Shown: piece after piece, positions 1 to 6,269 of the stretch | Layout of the letters: each line of letters starts with the position of its first letter | Numbering within the stretch: position 1 is the first letter of the stretch | NCBI GenBank assembly: GCA_937927905.1 | Contig: CALFWP010000183.1 | Coordinates: 1-11,110 of the forward strand | Direction: 5' to 3' | DNA: 11,110 nt | Origin: an uncultured Neomegalonema sp. | GTDB taxonomy: Bacteria; Pseudomonadota; Alphaproteobacteria; Rhodobacterales; Rhodobacteraceae | The notes under the pieces: model-generated | The model's input: only the letters and a program-made list of their open reading frames with translations | Told to the model about the DNA's origin: nothing | Databases searched by the model: none | Made by a program: the position numbers and the translations under genes

Positions 1-64
1 AGTCCGGCACGGGCTTATCAAGTTCATCCCCGATAATACCGTACAAATCCGACACGTCCGTCAC
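1..64 (-). CDS. Probable 5' end of a further gene, cut by the window edge
   Basis: A GTG codon at 64-62, 5 bp after the stop codon of the hydroxylase gene, opens a minus-strand frame that stays open to the window edge (begins VTDVSDLYGIIG). The short gap and shared strand suggest the next gene of the lipid operon. Only about 21 residues are visible, no Shine-Dalgarno sequence is obvious, and the frame is also open upstream of the GTG into the preceding gene, so the true start is uncertain. No family can be named from so little sequence. Confidence 0.4.
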   Translation of the reverse strand, partial: MTDVSDLYGIIGDELDKPVPD

Positions 65-69
65 AGTAC

Positions 70-891
70 TCAGGACGGATCACTCATATTTTCAAGGGTG
101 GCATCCGCCTGGCGGATGGCATTCTCGAACCGTTTTTCGGCATTGCGGCTGTTGCGAAGAGGATCACGATAAAACGCGGAAAACTTGATGGCCCACAGGA
201 AAAAGCGGTTGAGGACACGCCCCGACCATTTCATAGGCCGGTCAAAATCAAACAGCAGAACTACGCGTTCTTCATTGGTTTCGTTCCAGACCTCATGTTC
301 GTAGGTATCATCGAGAACCAGAAATTTTCCTTCACTCCAGGGCCGGATCTGATCATCGACACGAATGCGGCACTTCTCGCGTTCCTGCGGGATGATAAGC
401 CCGAGATGATTGCGGATCAGGCCCTTGGTCACACCGGTATGGGCCGGAATATGATATCCGGGAGCCAAAATAGAAAGCCAGGCAATCCGTAGGTTCGGCA
501 CCCGCTCCAGAATCTCCGTCGTGACCGGCATTTGGCTGCAATTCGTCTCAAGCCGCTCGCCGAAGCCGAAAAGAATAAATGTCCGCCAATTTTTTTCCGT
601 TGCAATGCGGTACTGATCCGGTGAAATTTCCTGAAAGGCGGGAATGCTATCCCGGTGTTTCAGCACCTCGCGGGTTTCTGCGGCAATCTCTTCCCAGCGG
701 TCCTCGAATTCCTTCAGGTGCGGGAAAAGGCCGGGGTCCAGAAAGGGCGTATTGGGAACAAGGCTTACCTTCGCCTGATGCCGTGCAATCCGGCGGGTGA
801 ATTTCTTACCCAATCGCTTGACACGCTTGCGCAACGGATGCTTCAGGCGGTCCGGGCGGGCGGCTTTGGTTTCATTAGGGGCTACAGTCAT
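70..891 (-). CDS. Aspartyl/asparaginyl beta-hydroxylase-fold (LpxO-like) Fe(II)/2-oxoglutarate dioxygenase
   Basis: 273 residues. The core matches the Asp/Asn beta-hydroxylase family, which includes animal AspH and the lipid A acyl-chain hydroxylase LpxO. Visible signature: HTG at 151-153, RNHLGL at 160-165, H199 in DDTYEHEVWN and R209 in the segment before VVLLFDFDRP. The spacing (H151, R160, H162, H199, R209) parallels the AspH active site: two iron-binding His, no third acidic ligand, and the 2-oxoglutarate-binding Arg. The enzyme should therefore hydroxylate a C-H bond using O2 and 2-oxoglutarate. Residues 16-41 are extremely basic, and a hydrophobic stretch at about 226-240 could sit on the membrane. 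There is no signal peptide, so it is likely cytoplasmic or peripheral to the inner membrane. The ATG at 891 is preceded by a GGCGGA ribosome binding site and lies 16 bp after the lipid kinase stop. The operon context (lipid kinase and CDP-alcohol transferase) favours a lipid substrate over a protein one; that is inference. Confidence 0.85.
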   Translation of the reverse strand: MTVAPNETKAARPDRLKHPLRKRVKRLGKKFTRRIARHQAKVSLVPNTPFLDPGLFPHLKEFEDRWEEIAAETREVLKHRDSIPAFQEISPDQYRIATEKNWRTFILFGFGERLETNCSQMPVTTEILERVPNLRIAWLSILAPGYHIPAHTGVTKGLIRNHLGLIIPQEREKCRIRVDDQIRPWSEGKFLVLDDTYEHEVWNETNEERVVLLFDFDRPMKWSGRVLNRFFLWAIKFSAFYRDPLRNSRNAEKRFENAIRQADATLENMSDPS

Positions 892-907
892 GTCAATCCG
901 CCATCGG

Positions 908-1831
908 TCATGCTTGAAAAATCTTGATCGTCCGCTGTGCGGTGATTTCTACCCGTGTATCAGGTGCAATGGAAATCACTTCACCATCAATAATCATATC
1001 ATCCGACAGAGTCGCGGACAGGTGTTGCGCCCGCGCAGAACGGTATCCGGAACGTTCCAGGTATGGCAGCGGCACACCAGACAGCACAAAGGGTGCAAAC
1101 AGCAGCGGAAACCGTGGCGGAGCCGTGATATCCAACCAGCGTAATGGCCCGTTTCCCCTGTCCCGGAATGGTTTAACACCGGCGGCAAGCCGCCCTTGGA
1201 AACAGGTCACAACACCGATGAAGCGTTTTTCATCGGGGGCAAGCTCCTGATCATCTGCGACAAAGCGGCAGTTGATCCCGCGCCGTAACGCCTGCGCTTC
1301 CGCCCCGAACAAAGTCCGGCGTAATGTCGCAAAAATCGCGGCAACCACCTGCAAATCATGTCGTGTGCCCAGCTCCTCAATGGCCGTTTTCGTTGCTTGC
1401 GTGTAAGCGCCCCAGCCGACAATAAATCCGTGACGCGTTTTCCCTGCGCCAATCATAATGTCAAGGACCGGCATCTGCTGCAGATGATGTTGCAGACTCT
1501 CCTGCGGTCGTGCCGTCAGGTCCGGTATATCATCGGGCCGGACGGTACCACCGGTTTTGCGGGCAATCAGATTGGTATTACCGCGGGCGATAAAACCCAA
1601 AGGCGGCACGCCCTGATTTTGCGCAATCAGGGCTGAAATTGCTGTTGTGATTGTACCGTCACCGCCATCAATCAACAACAGGTCAGGGTTTTCATGCACA
1701 ATCCGCTGAACAGCATCCGCTATTGTTATTTGTGCATCCGTTTCCGCAACACATACACCTTCAGGATAGCACGGCGCAGGGCGGTTCAGGTTTCCGGTGC
1801 TGAACGGATTGCGAAGGACCGCTATTTTCAT
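908..1831 (-). CDS. Diacylglycerol/sphingosine-kinase-fold lipid kinase
   Basis: 307 residues, a usual length for bacterial members of the LCB5/DAGK catalytic family (YegS, BmrU, DgkB, ceramide kinase type). Motifs in order: NPFSTG at 8-13 near the N-terminus; the nucleotide-binding GGDGT at 56-60; GFIARGNTN at 79-87, matching the family's G-x-I-P-x-GTxN segment but with Ala-Arg where Pro-x is usual; and the conserved DGE at 282-284 near the C-terminus. The expected reaction is ATP-dependent phosphorylation of a lipid hydroxyl at the cytoplasmic face of the inner membrane. The exact lipid (diacylglycerol, ceramide or another) cannot be decided from motifs. The ATG at 1831 shares one base with the stop of the upstream CDP-alcohol transferase (TGATG) and follows GGCGGAG (1837-1843), so the two are probably translationally coupled. 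The likely role is to make a phospho-lipid acceptor or product for the same pathway. Confidence 0.85.
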   Translation of the reverse strand: MKIAVLRNPFSTGNLNRPAPCYPEGVCVAETDAQITIADAVQRIVHENPDLLLIDGGDGTITTAISALIAQNQGVPPLGFIARGNTNLIARKTGGTVRPDDIPDLTARPQESLQHHLQQMPVLDIMIGAGKTRHGFIVGWGAYTQATKTAIEELGTRHDLQVVAAIFATLRRTLFGAEAQALRRGINCRFVADDQELAPDEKRFIGVVTCFQGRLAAGVKPFRDRGNGPLRWLDITAPPRFPLLFAPFVLSGVPLPYLERSGYRSARAQHLSATLSDDMIIDGEVISIAPDTRVEITAQRTIKIFQA

Positions 1832-2934
1832 CAGCGCTCCGCCAGCCAGCTGGTCAGTGGTGTTTTACGAGCGGCGGCATAGGCCTGTAACAACCTGATA
1901 AGATGTATGACGAGGCAAAGGGCGACCCAGATTGCCACGGCAATGATCCCCTCACGCGGTGCGCCGATCAAAGCAAAAACGCTCAGAATCACCATATTCG
2001 GATTGCGCCGGGCCGTGATCAGGCGGAATCGGCTGTCAAACCGTTGCCAGACATGAATATGCATACCGAAAGCGGCAAGAAAAATGCCCTCCTCCACACG
2101 TTGCAGCACATATCCGGCAAGAATAACGCCCAGAACAAGCCCGCTTTCCTCCAGCGGCATCCCGGCCGCGGCACACCCCACGATCCACGCCCACCACCAG
2201 AAAGGCGGGTGAATCAAATCAATTCCGTGATCATAGATATTGCCGAACGGAGAGCTGTTCAGTGTCACGCGGGCCAGCTTGCCATCCACGGTATCCAGAA
2301 AGGTCATGAACCAACCCAGCGCAAGGCCGGTCAGAAAATACCCGTCCCAGAAACACCAGAATGACACCAGCACCAACACCAGGCCGACTGTCGTAATCTG
2401 GTTCGGTGTCAAACCGTGTTTTGCGCTCCAGCGTGTCGCAACAAGCGCAGGCGCAGGCCAGGCGAATTTTGTCACCAGGTCCGTCACGCCCTTATACGAT
2501 GCCTTGAACAAAGCCCGTTCAACAGCATCAATATCATCCATCGGCATAACCAGCGGATCAGCGGTTTTGCGCAGCGCATGATCGTAGGAACCGGCAAGAT
2601 GTAATCCGCTTTGCCCCTTACCGCCTTCCGGCATCCGGCCGTTTTCAATATGTCCTGCCGCGGCCTCGGCCGCGCCGGACAGAACCTTCATCGCCACAGG
2701 CCGCCCGCGATCGTCAAGCAACACGGTCCCGGCATCCGCTTTTACCAGCGCGGACAGAACCGATACACCATAGGCGCAATTGCCGTAAAATAGCAGATCG
2801 GCATTTTGCGCAGTATCAGCGGTTTCAATACCAAGCTTTCCGAATTGCCGGACAAGACGTTCTGCACCCGATACGCCGAATGCGGGCCTGGAGGAATCGC
2901 CTATAATGAATGCGGTCGGATCAGGGTGGCTCAA
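1831..2934 (-). CDS. CDP-alcohol phosphatidyltransferase with an extra N-terminal domain
   Basis: 367 residues. The C-terminal half is a CDP-alcohol phosphatidyltransferase: D217-G218-x2-A221-R222-x8-G231-x3-D235-x3-D239 matches the family signature exactly, including the metal-binding and catalytic Asp residues, and several hydrophobic segments lie between about 180 and 350. Such enzymes transfer a phospho-alcohol group from a CDP-linked donor to an alcohol acceptor. Typical stand-alone members are about 200 residues. Here about 145 residues precede the membrane domain, followed by a linker (KGVTDLV, then LTPNQIT at 175-181) resembling that of fused inositol-phosphate cytidylyltransferase/DIPP-synthase proteins. 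The N-terminal part (for example GAERLVRQ at 23-30, GTVLLDDRGRPVAMKV at 69-84) looks like a reduced nucleotidyltransferase-like domain, but the glycine-rich NTP loop is not evident. The start is TTG: an in-frame TAG lies 18 nt upstream and no ATG or GTG is available early in the frame, so TTG is the best choice, with only a weak CGGAA ribosome site. It heads the lipid module. Confidence 0.85.
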   Translation of the reverse strand: MSHPDPTAFIIGDSSRPAFGVSGAERLVRQFGKLGIETADTAQNADLLFYGNCAYGVSVLSALVKADAGTVLLDDRGRPVAMKVLSGAAEAAAGHIENGRMPEGGKGQSGLHLAGSYDHALRKTADPLVMPMDDIDAVERALFKASYKGVTDLVTKFAWPAPALVATRWSAKHGLTPNQITTVGLVLVLVSFWCFWDGYFLTGLALGWFMTFLDTVDGKLARVTLNSSPFGNIYDHGIDLIHPPFWWWAWIVGCAAAGMPLEESGLVLGVILAGYVLQRVEEGIFLAAFGMHIHVWQRFDSRFRLITARRNPNMVILSVFALIGAPREGIIAVAIWVALCLVIHLIRLLQAYAAARKTPLTSWLAER

Positions 2935-2958
2935 TGGTATATTCCGTGACTACCGGCC

Positions 2959-3001
2959 ATGGGCCGTATGCATCCTGCGGGCCTTATAATCAACGGCCCA
3001 T
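2959..3001. repeat. Perfect 9-bp inverted repeat upstream of the lipid module
   Basis: ATGGGCCGT at 2959-2967 is the exact reverse complement of ACGGCCCAT at 2993-3001, with 25 nt between the arms. The right arm falls between the proposed -35 and -10 boxes and the left arm just downstream of the proposed transcription start. It could be a pair of operator half-sites or, if transcription starts further upstream, a leader hairpin. Confidence 0.55.
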
Positions 3002-3015
3002 CTGTGGTGTATCAA
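2986..3015 (-). promoter_or_regulatory. Candidate sigma-70-like promoter of the lipid module
   Basis: On the minus strand TTGATA (3015-3010, five of six matches to TTGACA) is followed after 18 bp by GATTAT (2991-2986, four of six matches to TATAAT). The predicted start near 2979 gives a leader of about 45 nt before the TTG codon. The -35 box overlaps the T-run of the tctA terminator, so the two elements are packed together. This rests on motif matching only. Confidence 0.35.
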
Positions 3016-3048
3016 AAAAGTGCAAAAGGCCCTCTATGCCGGGCACTT
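3014..3048 (-). terminator. Probable intrinsic terminator of the tctCBA operon
   Basis: Read on the minus strand, AAGTGC (3048-3043) pairs with GCACTT (3023-3018), with a small GGC/GCC inner pairing (3040-3038 with 3030-3028), and is followed by a run of six T (3019-3014) that overlaps the end of the stem. It lies 18 bp after the tctA stop, as expected for the end of the operon. The stem is short, so termination may be partial. Confidence 0.55.
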
Positions 3049-3065
3049 GCGTTTTTCACAACAGA

Positions 3066-4574
3066 TTATGCGGAACGGTCATTACCCGCCCCCTTTCGCA
3101 GTGTCCGGTATCTCGGCAGCAAAAGTAGCGCCGCCGCCAGGATCAGTAGCCCGAGAGTCATAGGCCGCTCCCAGATAAAGGACGGCCCGTCATAAAGCTG
3201 CATAGAGCGGGCGAAATTATCCTCCAGCATCCGGCCGAGAATAAACCCGATCAGCAGGGGCGGCAGTGGAAAATCGGCCAGTCTCAATATCGTCGCAACC
3301 ACACCCAATCCCACAAGCAGTAACAGCTCAGTCGCGTTGTTTTGACCGATATAAGCGCCCATCAGTGTAAAAAACAAAATGAACGGGATCAGAAAGTTAC
3401 GCGGAATCGTCAATACCTTCGCAATGTAAGGGATCAACGGCAAATTCAGGATCAGCAGGATCAGATTGCCAAGATACATGGAAATGATCACCGACCAGAA
3501 CACGTTCGGCTCGTCCACCATCAGGCGCGGCCCCGGGGTGACGTTCAGAGCGATCAGCGCTCCCAGAAGAATGGCCGTGGTCCCCGACCCCGGAATCCCG
3601 AGCGTTAATAGCGGTACAAAAGACCCGGTGCAGGCGGCATTATTCGCCGTCTCCGGTGCTGCAAGTCCCTTGACCGACCCTTTCCCGAATTCGGCGCGCT
3701 CTTTCTCCGAGGCAATATTACGCTCGACCGCATAGCCGAGAAAACTGGCAATGGTCGCACCCGCCCCCGGCATGACGCCGATCATAAAGCCCTGCACCGA
3801 TTGTCGCCCGATCACCGGAGCAATCCGGCGGGCCTCATCACGGGTGATGCGCAGGTCTTTGATCTCCGATGATCCGTCACCGGTCTCCGAACGCTTGGGG
3901 TCAAGGACAAGGAATATCGCCTCGGGCAGAGCAAACATTGCCATGGCCAGCGTGATAAAACTGAACCCCGATTGCAGGTCCATGACACCGCCGGTAAAGC
4001 GCGGAGACTGAAACAACGCCGCCTCTCCGACCGTCGCCAGCATCAATCCGGCCACGGTCATCATCACGGCCTTTGCCACTTGTCCGCTACCGGCAAAAGC
4101 GGCAATGGCGGATAACCCGACAACCATAAGCGCAAAATATTCGGTCGAGTGAAACAAAAGCGCGACCGAGGCCAATGCGGGCGCAAAAACCAACAGCAGG
4201 ATCGCCCCGATCGTACCACCGCTGAAAGACGAGACCGCCGCCACCGTCAGCGCTTTGCCCGCCTTGCCCTGGCGCGCCATCGGGTATCCGTCAAAGCTGG
4301 TCGCCACTGTTGAGGCAACCCCCGGCGCATTGATCAGGATTGAAGAGGTCGAACCTCCAAAAATCGCGCCGTAATAGACCCCGGCCAACAGAATCAGAGC
4401 CGAAGACGGGTCTCCGATACTCACAGCGACCGGTATCATAATGGCAATGATTGACATCGGGCCAAGACCCGGCAGCATCCCGATAAAGGTTCCGATCAGA
4501 CATCCGCCGACCACCATCAGAATATTGCTGATTGAAAAAGCCGTTGTCAGTCCGGTCCAAATGCCCTCGATCAT
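3066..4574 (-). CDS. tctA: Tripartite tricarboxylate transporter, large membrane subunit TctA
   Basis: 502 residues, the normal TctA length, hydrophobic along nearly its whole length with about a dozen predicted membrane segments. Family signatures are clear: GMLPGLGP at 32-39, YYGAIFGGSTSSILINAPG at 67-85 and SFDGYPMARQGKAGKAL at 93-109. TctA is the channel-forming subunit in the inner membrane. With TctB it drives secondary, ion-coupled uptake of an organic acid delivered by the periplasmic protein TctC. The ATG at 4574 directly follows the tctB stop codon (TAAATG), indicating translational coupling. It is the last gene of a complete tctC-tctB-tctA operon. Known TTT substrates include citrate, tartrate, terephthalate and other carboxylates; nothing in the sequence identifies which applies here. 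Confidence 0.95.
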   Translation of the reverse strand: MIEGIWTGLTTAFSISNILMVVGGCLIGTFIGMLPGLGPMSIIAIMIPVAVSIGDPSSALILLAGVYYGAIFGGSTSSILINAPGVASTVATSFDGYPMARQGKAGKALTVAAVSSFSGGTIGAILLLVFAPALASVALLFHSTEYFALMVVGLSAIAAFAGSGQVAKAVMMTVAGLMLATVGEAALFQSPRFTGGVMDLQSGFSFITLAMAMFALPEAIFLVLDPKRSETGDGSSEIKDLRITRDEARRIAPVIGRQSVQGFMIGVMPGAGATIASFLGYAVERNIASEKERAEFGKGSVKGLAAPETANNAACTGSFVPLLTLGIPGSGTTAILLGALIALNVTPGPRLMVDEPNVFWSVIISMYLGNLILLILNLPLIPYIAKVLTIPRNFLIPFILFFTLMGAYIGQNNATELLLLVGLGVVATILRLADFPLPPLLIGFILGRMLEDNFARSMQLYDGPSFIWERPMTLGLLILAAALLLLPRYRTLRKGAGNDRSA

Positions 4575-5057
4575 TTATAACCCCGCAAAGAAAGGCCAGG
4601 GCCGCAGGAATATGCCGAGAACTTCCTGCACCAGATACCAAAGGGAGCCCGCTGTGATGCCGGCAACCGGCAATACGATGTGGAGTTTCCGTTCGCCCAG
4701 GGTAAAGGCCCCGAGGGTAATAAATAAAACCGTCGACACGATAAACCCGAACGGAAAAAGCGCCAGCGCATACGCGGTCATCAATCCGATCAGCGCCGCG
4801 GCTTGCCCGATTTTATAATCCCGCAAGCGCCGGTAATCTATGCCGTCCTCTTTAACGGGTCCGGCTTTCGCCGTTATCGCGACCCAAAACGCCGAGACGA
4901 TTCCGAGAACAGCCAGCACTTTCGGGAACGTACTCGGCCAGACCGGATTGCGTTTCATGAAGGGCGCCAGTTCCGCATCCATCACAAAATACGCCGCGTA
5001 CCCGTAAATAAGACACAAGGTCAGAAAAACCAGTGCAATTGTCCGGTCGAGGGTCAT
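4575..5057 (-). CDS. tctB: Tripartite tricarboxylate transporter, small membrane subunit TctB
   Basis: 160 residues with four hydrophobic segments (about 6-28, 43-62, 86-104 and 106-150 in two parts), the size and topology of TctB. The sequence is poorly conserved in this family, so assignment rests on topology plus position between tctC and tctA. It forms the inner-membrane complex with TctA. The ATG at 5057 has a GGCGGG-type ribosome site about 7 nt upstream. A 69-bp gap separates it from tctC with no obvious terminator, so it is likely co-transcribed. Confidence 0.9.
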   Translation of the reverse strand: MTLDRTIALVFLTLCLIYGYAAYFVMDAELAPFMKRNPVWPSTFPKVLAVLGIVSAFWVAITAKAGPVKEDGIDYRRLRDYKIGQAAALIGLMTAYALALFPFGFIVSTVLFITLGAFTLGERKLHIVLPVAGITAGSLWYLVQEVLGIFLRPWPFFAGL

Positions 5058-5126
5058 GGTTTTGCCCGCCGCGTTGTGCGCAAAGCCCGATACCGGTGAA
5101 ACAGCATCAGGCTTGATCGCGGTGTG

Positions 5127-6110
5127 TTAAAGGAAGCCGAGTTTTTTCATCAGACCGCCGATCACCTCTTCCTGCTTTTCGAGAAAGCCGTAGAACTTGT
5201 AGCCGGGGTTGAAAATATTGACCCAGCCGTTACGGGCGCGGACCGCTTCCCATTCCGGCGTATCATACATCGCCTCAAGCGTCGCAATGTACTTCACACG
5301 CTTTTCTTCCGGTAAACCCGGGGCCGCAAAGAACCCGCGCCAGTTCACAAAGGTCGTATCAATGCCCTGCTCTCTGACAGTGGGCACATCGGGATAATCG
5401 GCAAGGCGTTCCGGTGCCGTAACCGCCAGAATCCGCACTTCACCTGCCTCCGCCAGCGCAACCGCTTCGGAAAATCCGGTCGACAGCACCGCTGTTTCAC
5501 CGGCGAGCAGACCGGCCATCGCTTTGCCGCCCGCATCATAGGCGACATATTTCACATCCAGCGGATCACCACCGGCAGCCTCGACAATCATCGCAGGAAC
5601 AAGGTGATCCATGGATCCGGGCGCGGACCCGCCCGCAATGGCCATATTTGCCGGATCCTTTTTGAACCCGTCGACAAAATCACTCATGGTTTTAATATCA
5701 CTATCGGTCTTGACCACCAGCGTTGCATAATCGCCGATGGTGCCCGAAATCAGTGTCAGATCACGAAAGTTCTGCGGGAAACGCCCTACGAGAGAGCGGA
5801 TCACAATCGGTGTGGAATTGACCATCAACGTGCCATGATTGCTGTCGGCATTTTCGATCAGAAACCCGATGGCCTTTCCGCCGCCGCCGCCCGACATATT
5901 CTCATAACTGGCCTGCCCGACCAGTCCCGATCCGGTCAGGGCCTCTCCGGTGCCGCGCGCGGTTCCGTCCCAGCCGCCGCCCGCACCGCCCGGAATTAGA
6001 AAGTGGATGTTGTCAAGCATTTTGTGATCATCCGCCATCACAGATGAAGATGCGGCCAAAGCAGCACCGCAAACCAAAGCGGCCAGCCGCCGCGTCAATG
6101 ACAAAGCCAT
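5127..6110 (-). CDS. tctC: Tripartite tricarboxylate transporter, periplasmic substrate-binding protein TctC
   Basis: 327 residues, the usual length of the TctC/BugD-type binding-protein family. The N-terminus is a Sec signal peptide: Arg-Arg at 7-8, a hydrophobic core, and probable cleavage after VMA (about residue 26). The mature protein carries the family ligand loops: FLIPGGAGGGWDGTAR at about 37-52 and NMSGGGGGKAIGFL at 71-84. It should capture an organic anion in the periplasm and hand it to TctAB. The ATG at 6110 has a very good ribosome site, GGAGGG at 6120-6115, 4 nt from the start. As first gene of the operon with the strongest ribosome site, it is probably made in excess over TctA and TctB, as is usual for binding proteins. 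Confidence 0.95.
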   Translation of the reverse strand: MALSLTRRLAALVCGAALAASSSVMADDHKMLDNIHFLIPGGAGGGWDGTARGTGEALTGSGLVGQASYENMSGGGGGKAIGFLIENADSNHGTLMVNSTPIVIRSLVGRFPQNFRDLTLISGTIGDYATLVVKTDSDIKTMSDFVDGFKKDPANMAIAGGSAPGSMDHLVPAMIVEAAGGDPLDVKYVAYDAGGKAMAGLLAGETAVLSTGFSEAVALAEAGEVRILAVTAPERLADYPDVPTVREQGIDTTFVNWRGFFAAPGLPEEKRVKYIATLEAMYDTPEWEAVRARNGWVNIFNPGYKFYGFLEKQEEVIGGLMKKLGFL

Positions 6111-6269
6111 ATTTCCCTCCGTTTCCGGTCATGCCTGTTTTCAGGGCGCATGACGTATTGTAGGTGTTTTATTCAAACGGATATCATTGCAGTTGCCAAG
6201 CCGCATATGTGCCGGAACAGAATTATTTGCTTTCCGGCTTTGCGGCGTTGTGACGTAAGGCTTGCATGG
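6111..6269. other. Spacer between yegD and tctC
   Basis: This 159-bp region contains the tctC ribosome site, should contain the tctC promoter, and holds a long hairpin (6200-6246, listed separately). A TACAAT that could be a -10 box is present on the minus strand at 6162-6157, but no good -35 box lies at the right distance, so no promoter is called. Confidence 0.5.
6200..6246. repeat. Long imperfect hairpin between yegD and tctC
   Basis: Two nested perfect arms: outer GCCGCA (6200-6205) with TGCGGC (6241-6246), and inner GCCGGAA (6211-6217) with TTCCGGC (6232-6238). They are separated by a small internal loop (5 nt and 2 nt), with a 14-nt AT-rich apical loop. That makes 13 paired bases, extendable by three more (CAA/TTG) with one bulge. 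No T-run follows on either strand, so it is not a canonical intrinsic terminator. It begins about 24 bp after the yegD stop and ends about 90 bp before the tctC start, so it could protect an mRNA 3' end, act in the tctC leader, or be a protein-binding palindrome. Confidence 0.6.

Larger units (their letters stand above)
2935..3065. other. Spacer between tctA and the lipid module
   Basis: This 131-bp region holds the tctA terminator at its right side, a candidate minus-strand promoter and a perfect inverted repeat; these are listed separately. No coding frame is convincing here. Confidence 0.7.

Noticed and set aside
1903..2364. 153-codon open frame on the plus strand
   Set aside because: It is antisense to the CDP-alcohol transferase membrane domain; it is rich in His, Gln and Pro, as expected from a shadow frame.
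2985..2990. Perfect TATAAT on the plus strand
   Set aside because: No acceptable -35 box lies 16-18 bp upstream, and no plus-strand gene follows.
6157..6162. TACAAT on the minus strand as a tctC promoter -10 box
   Set aside because: The hexamer at the right distance upstream does not resemble TTGACA, so it was not called as a promoter.
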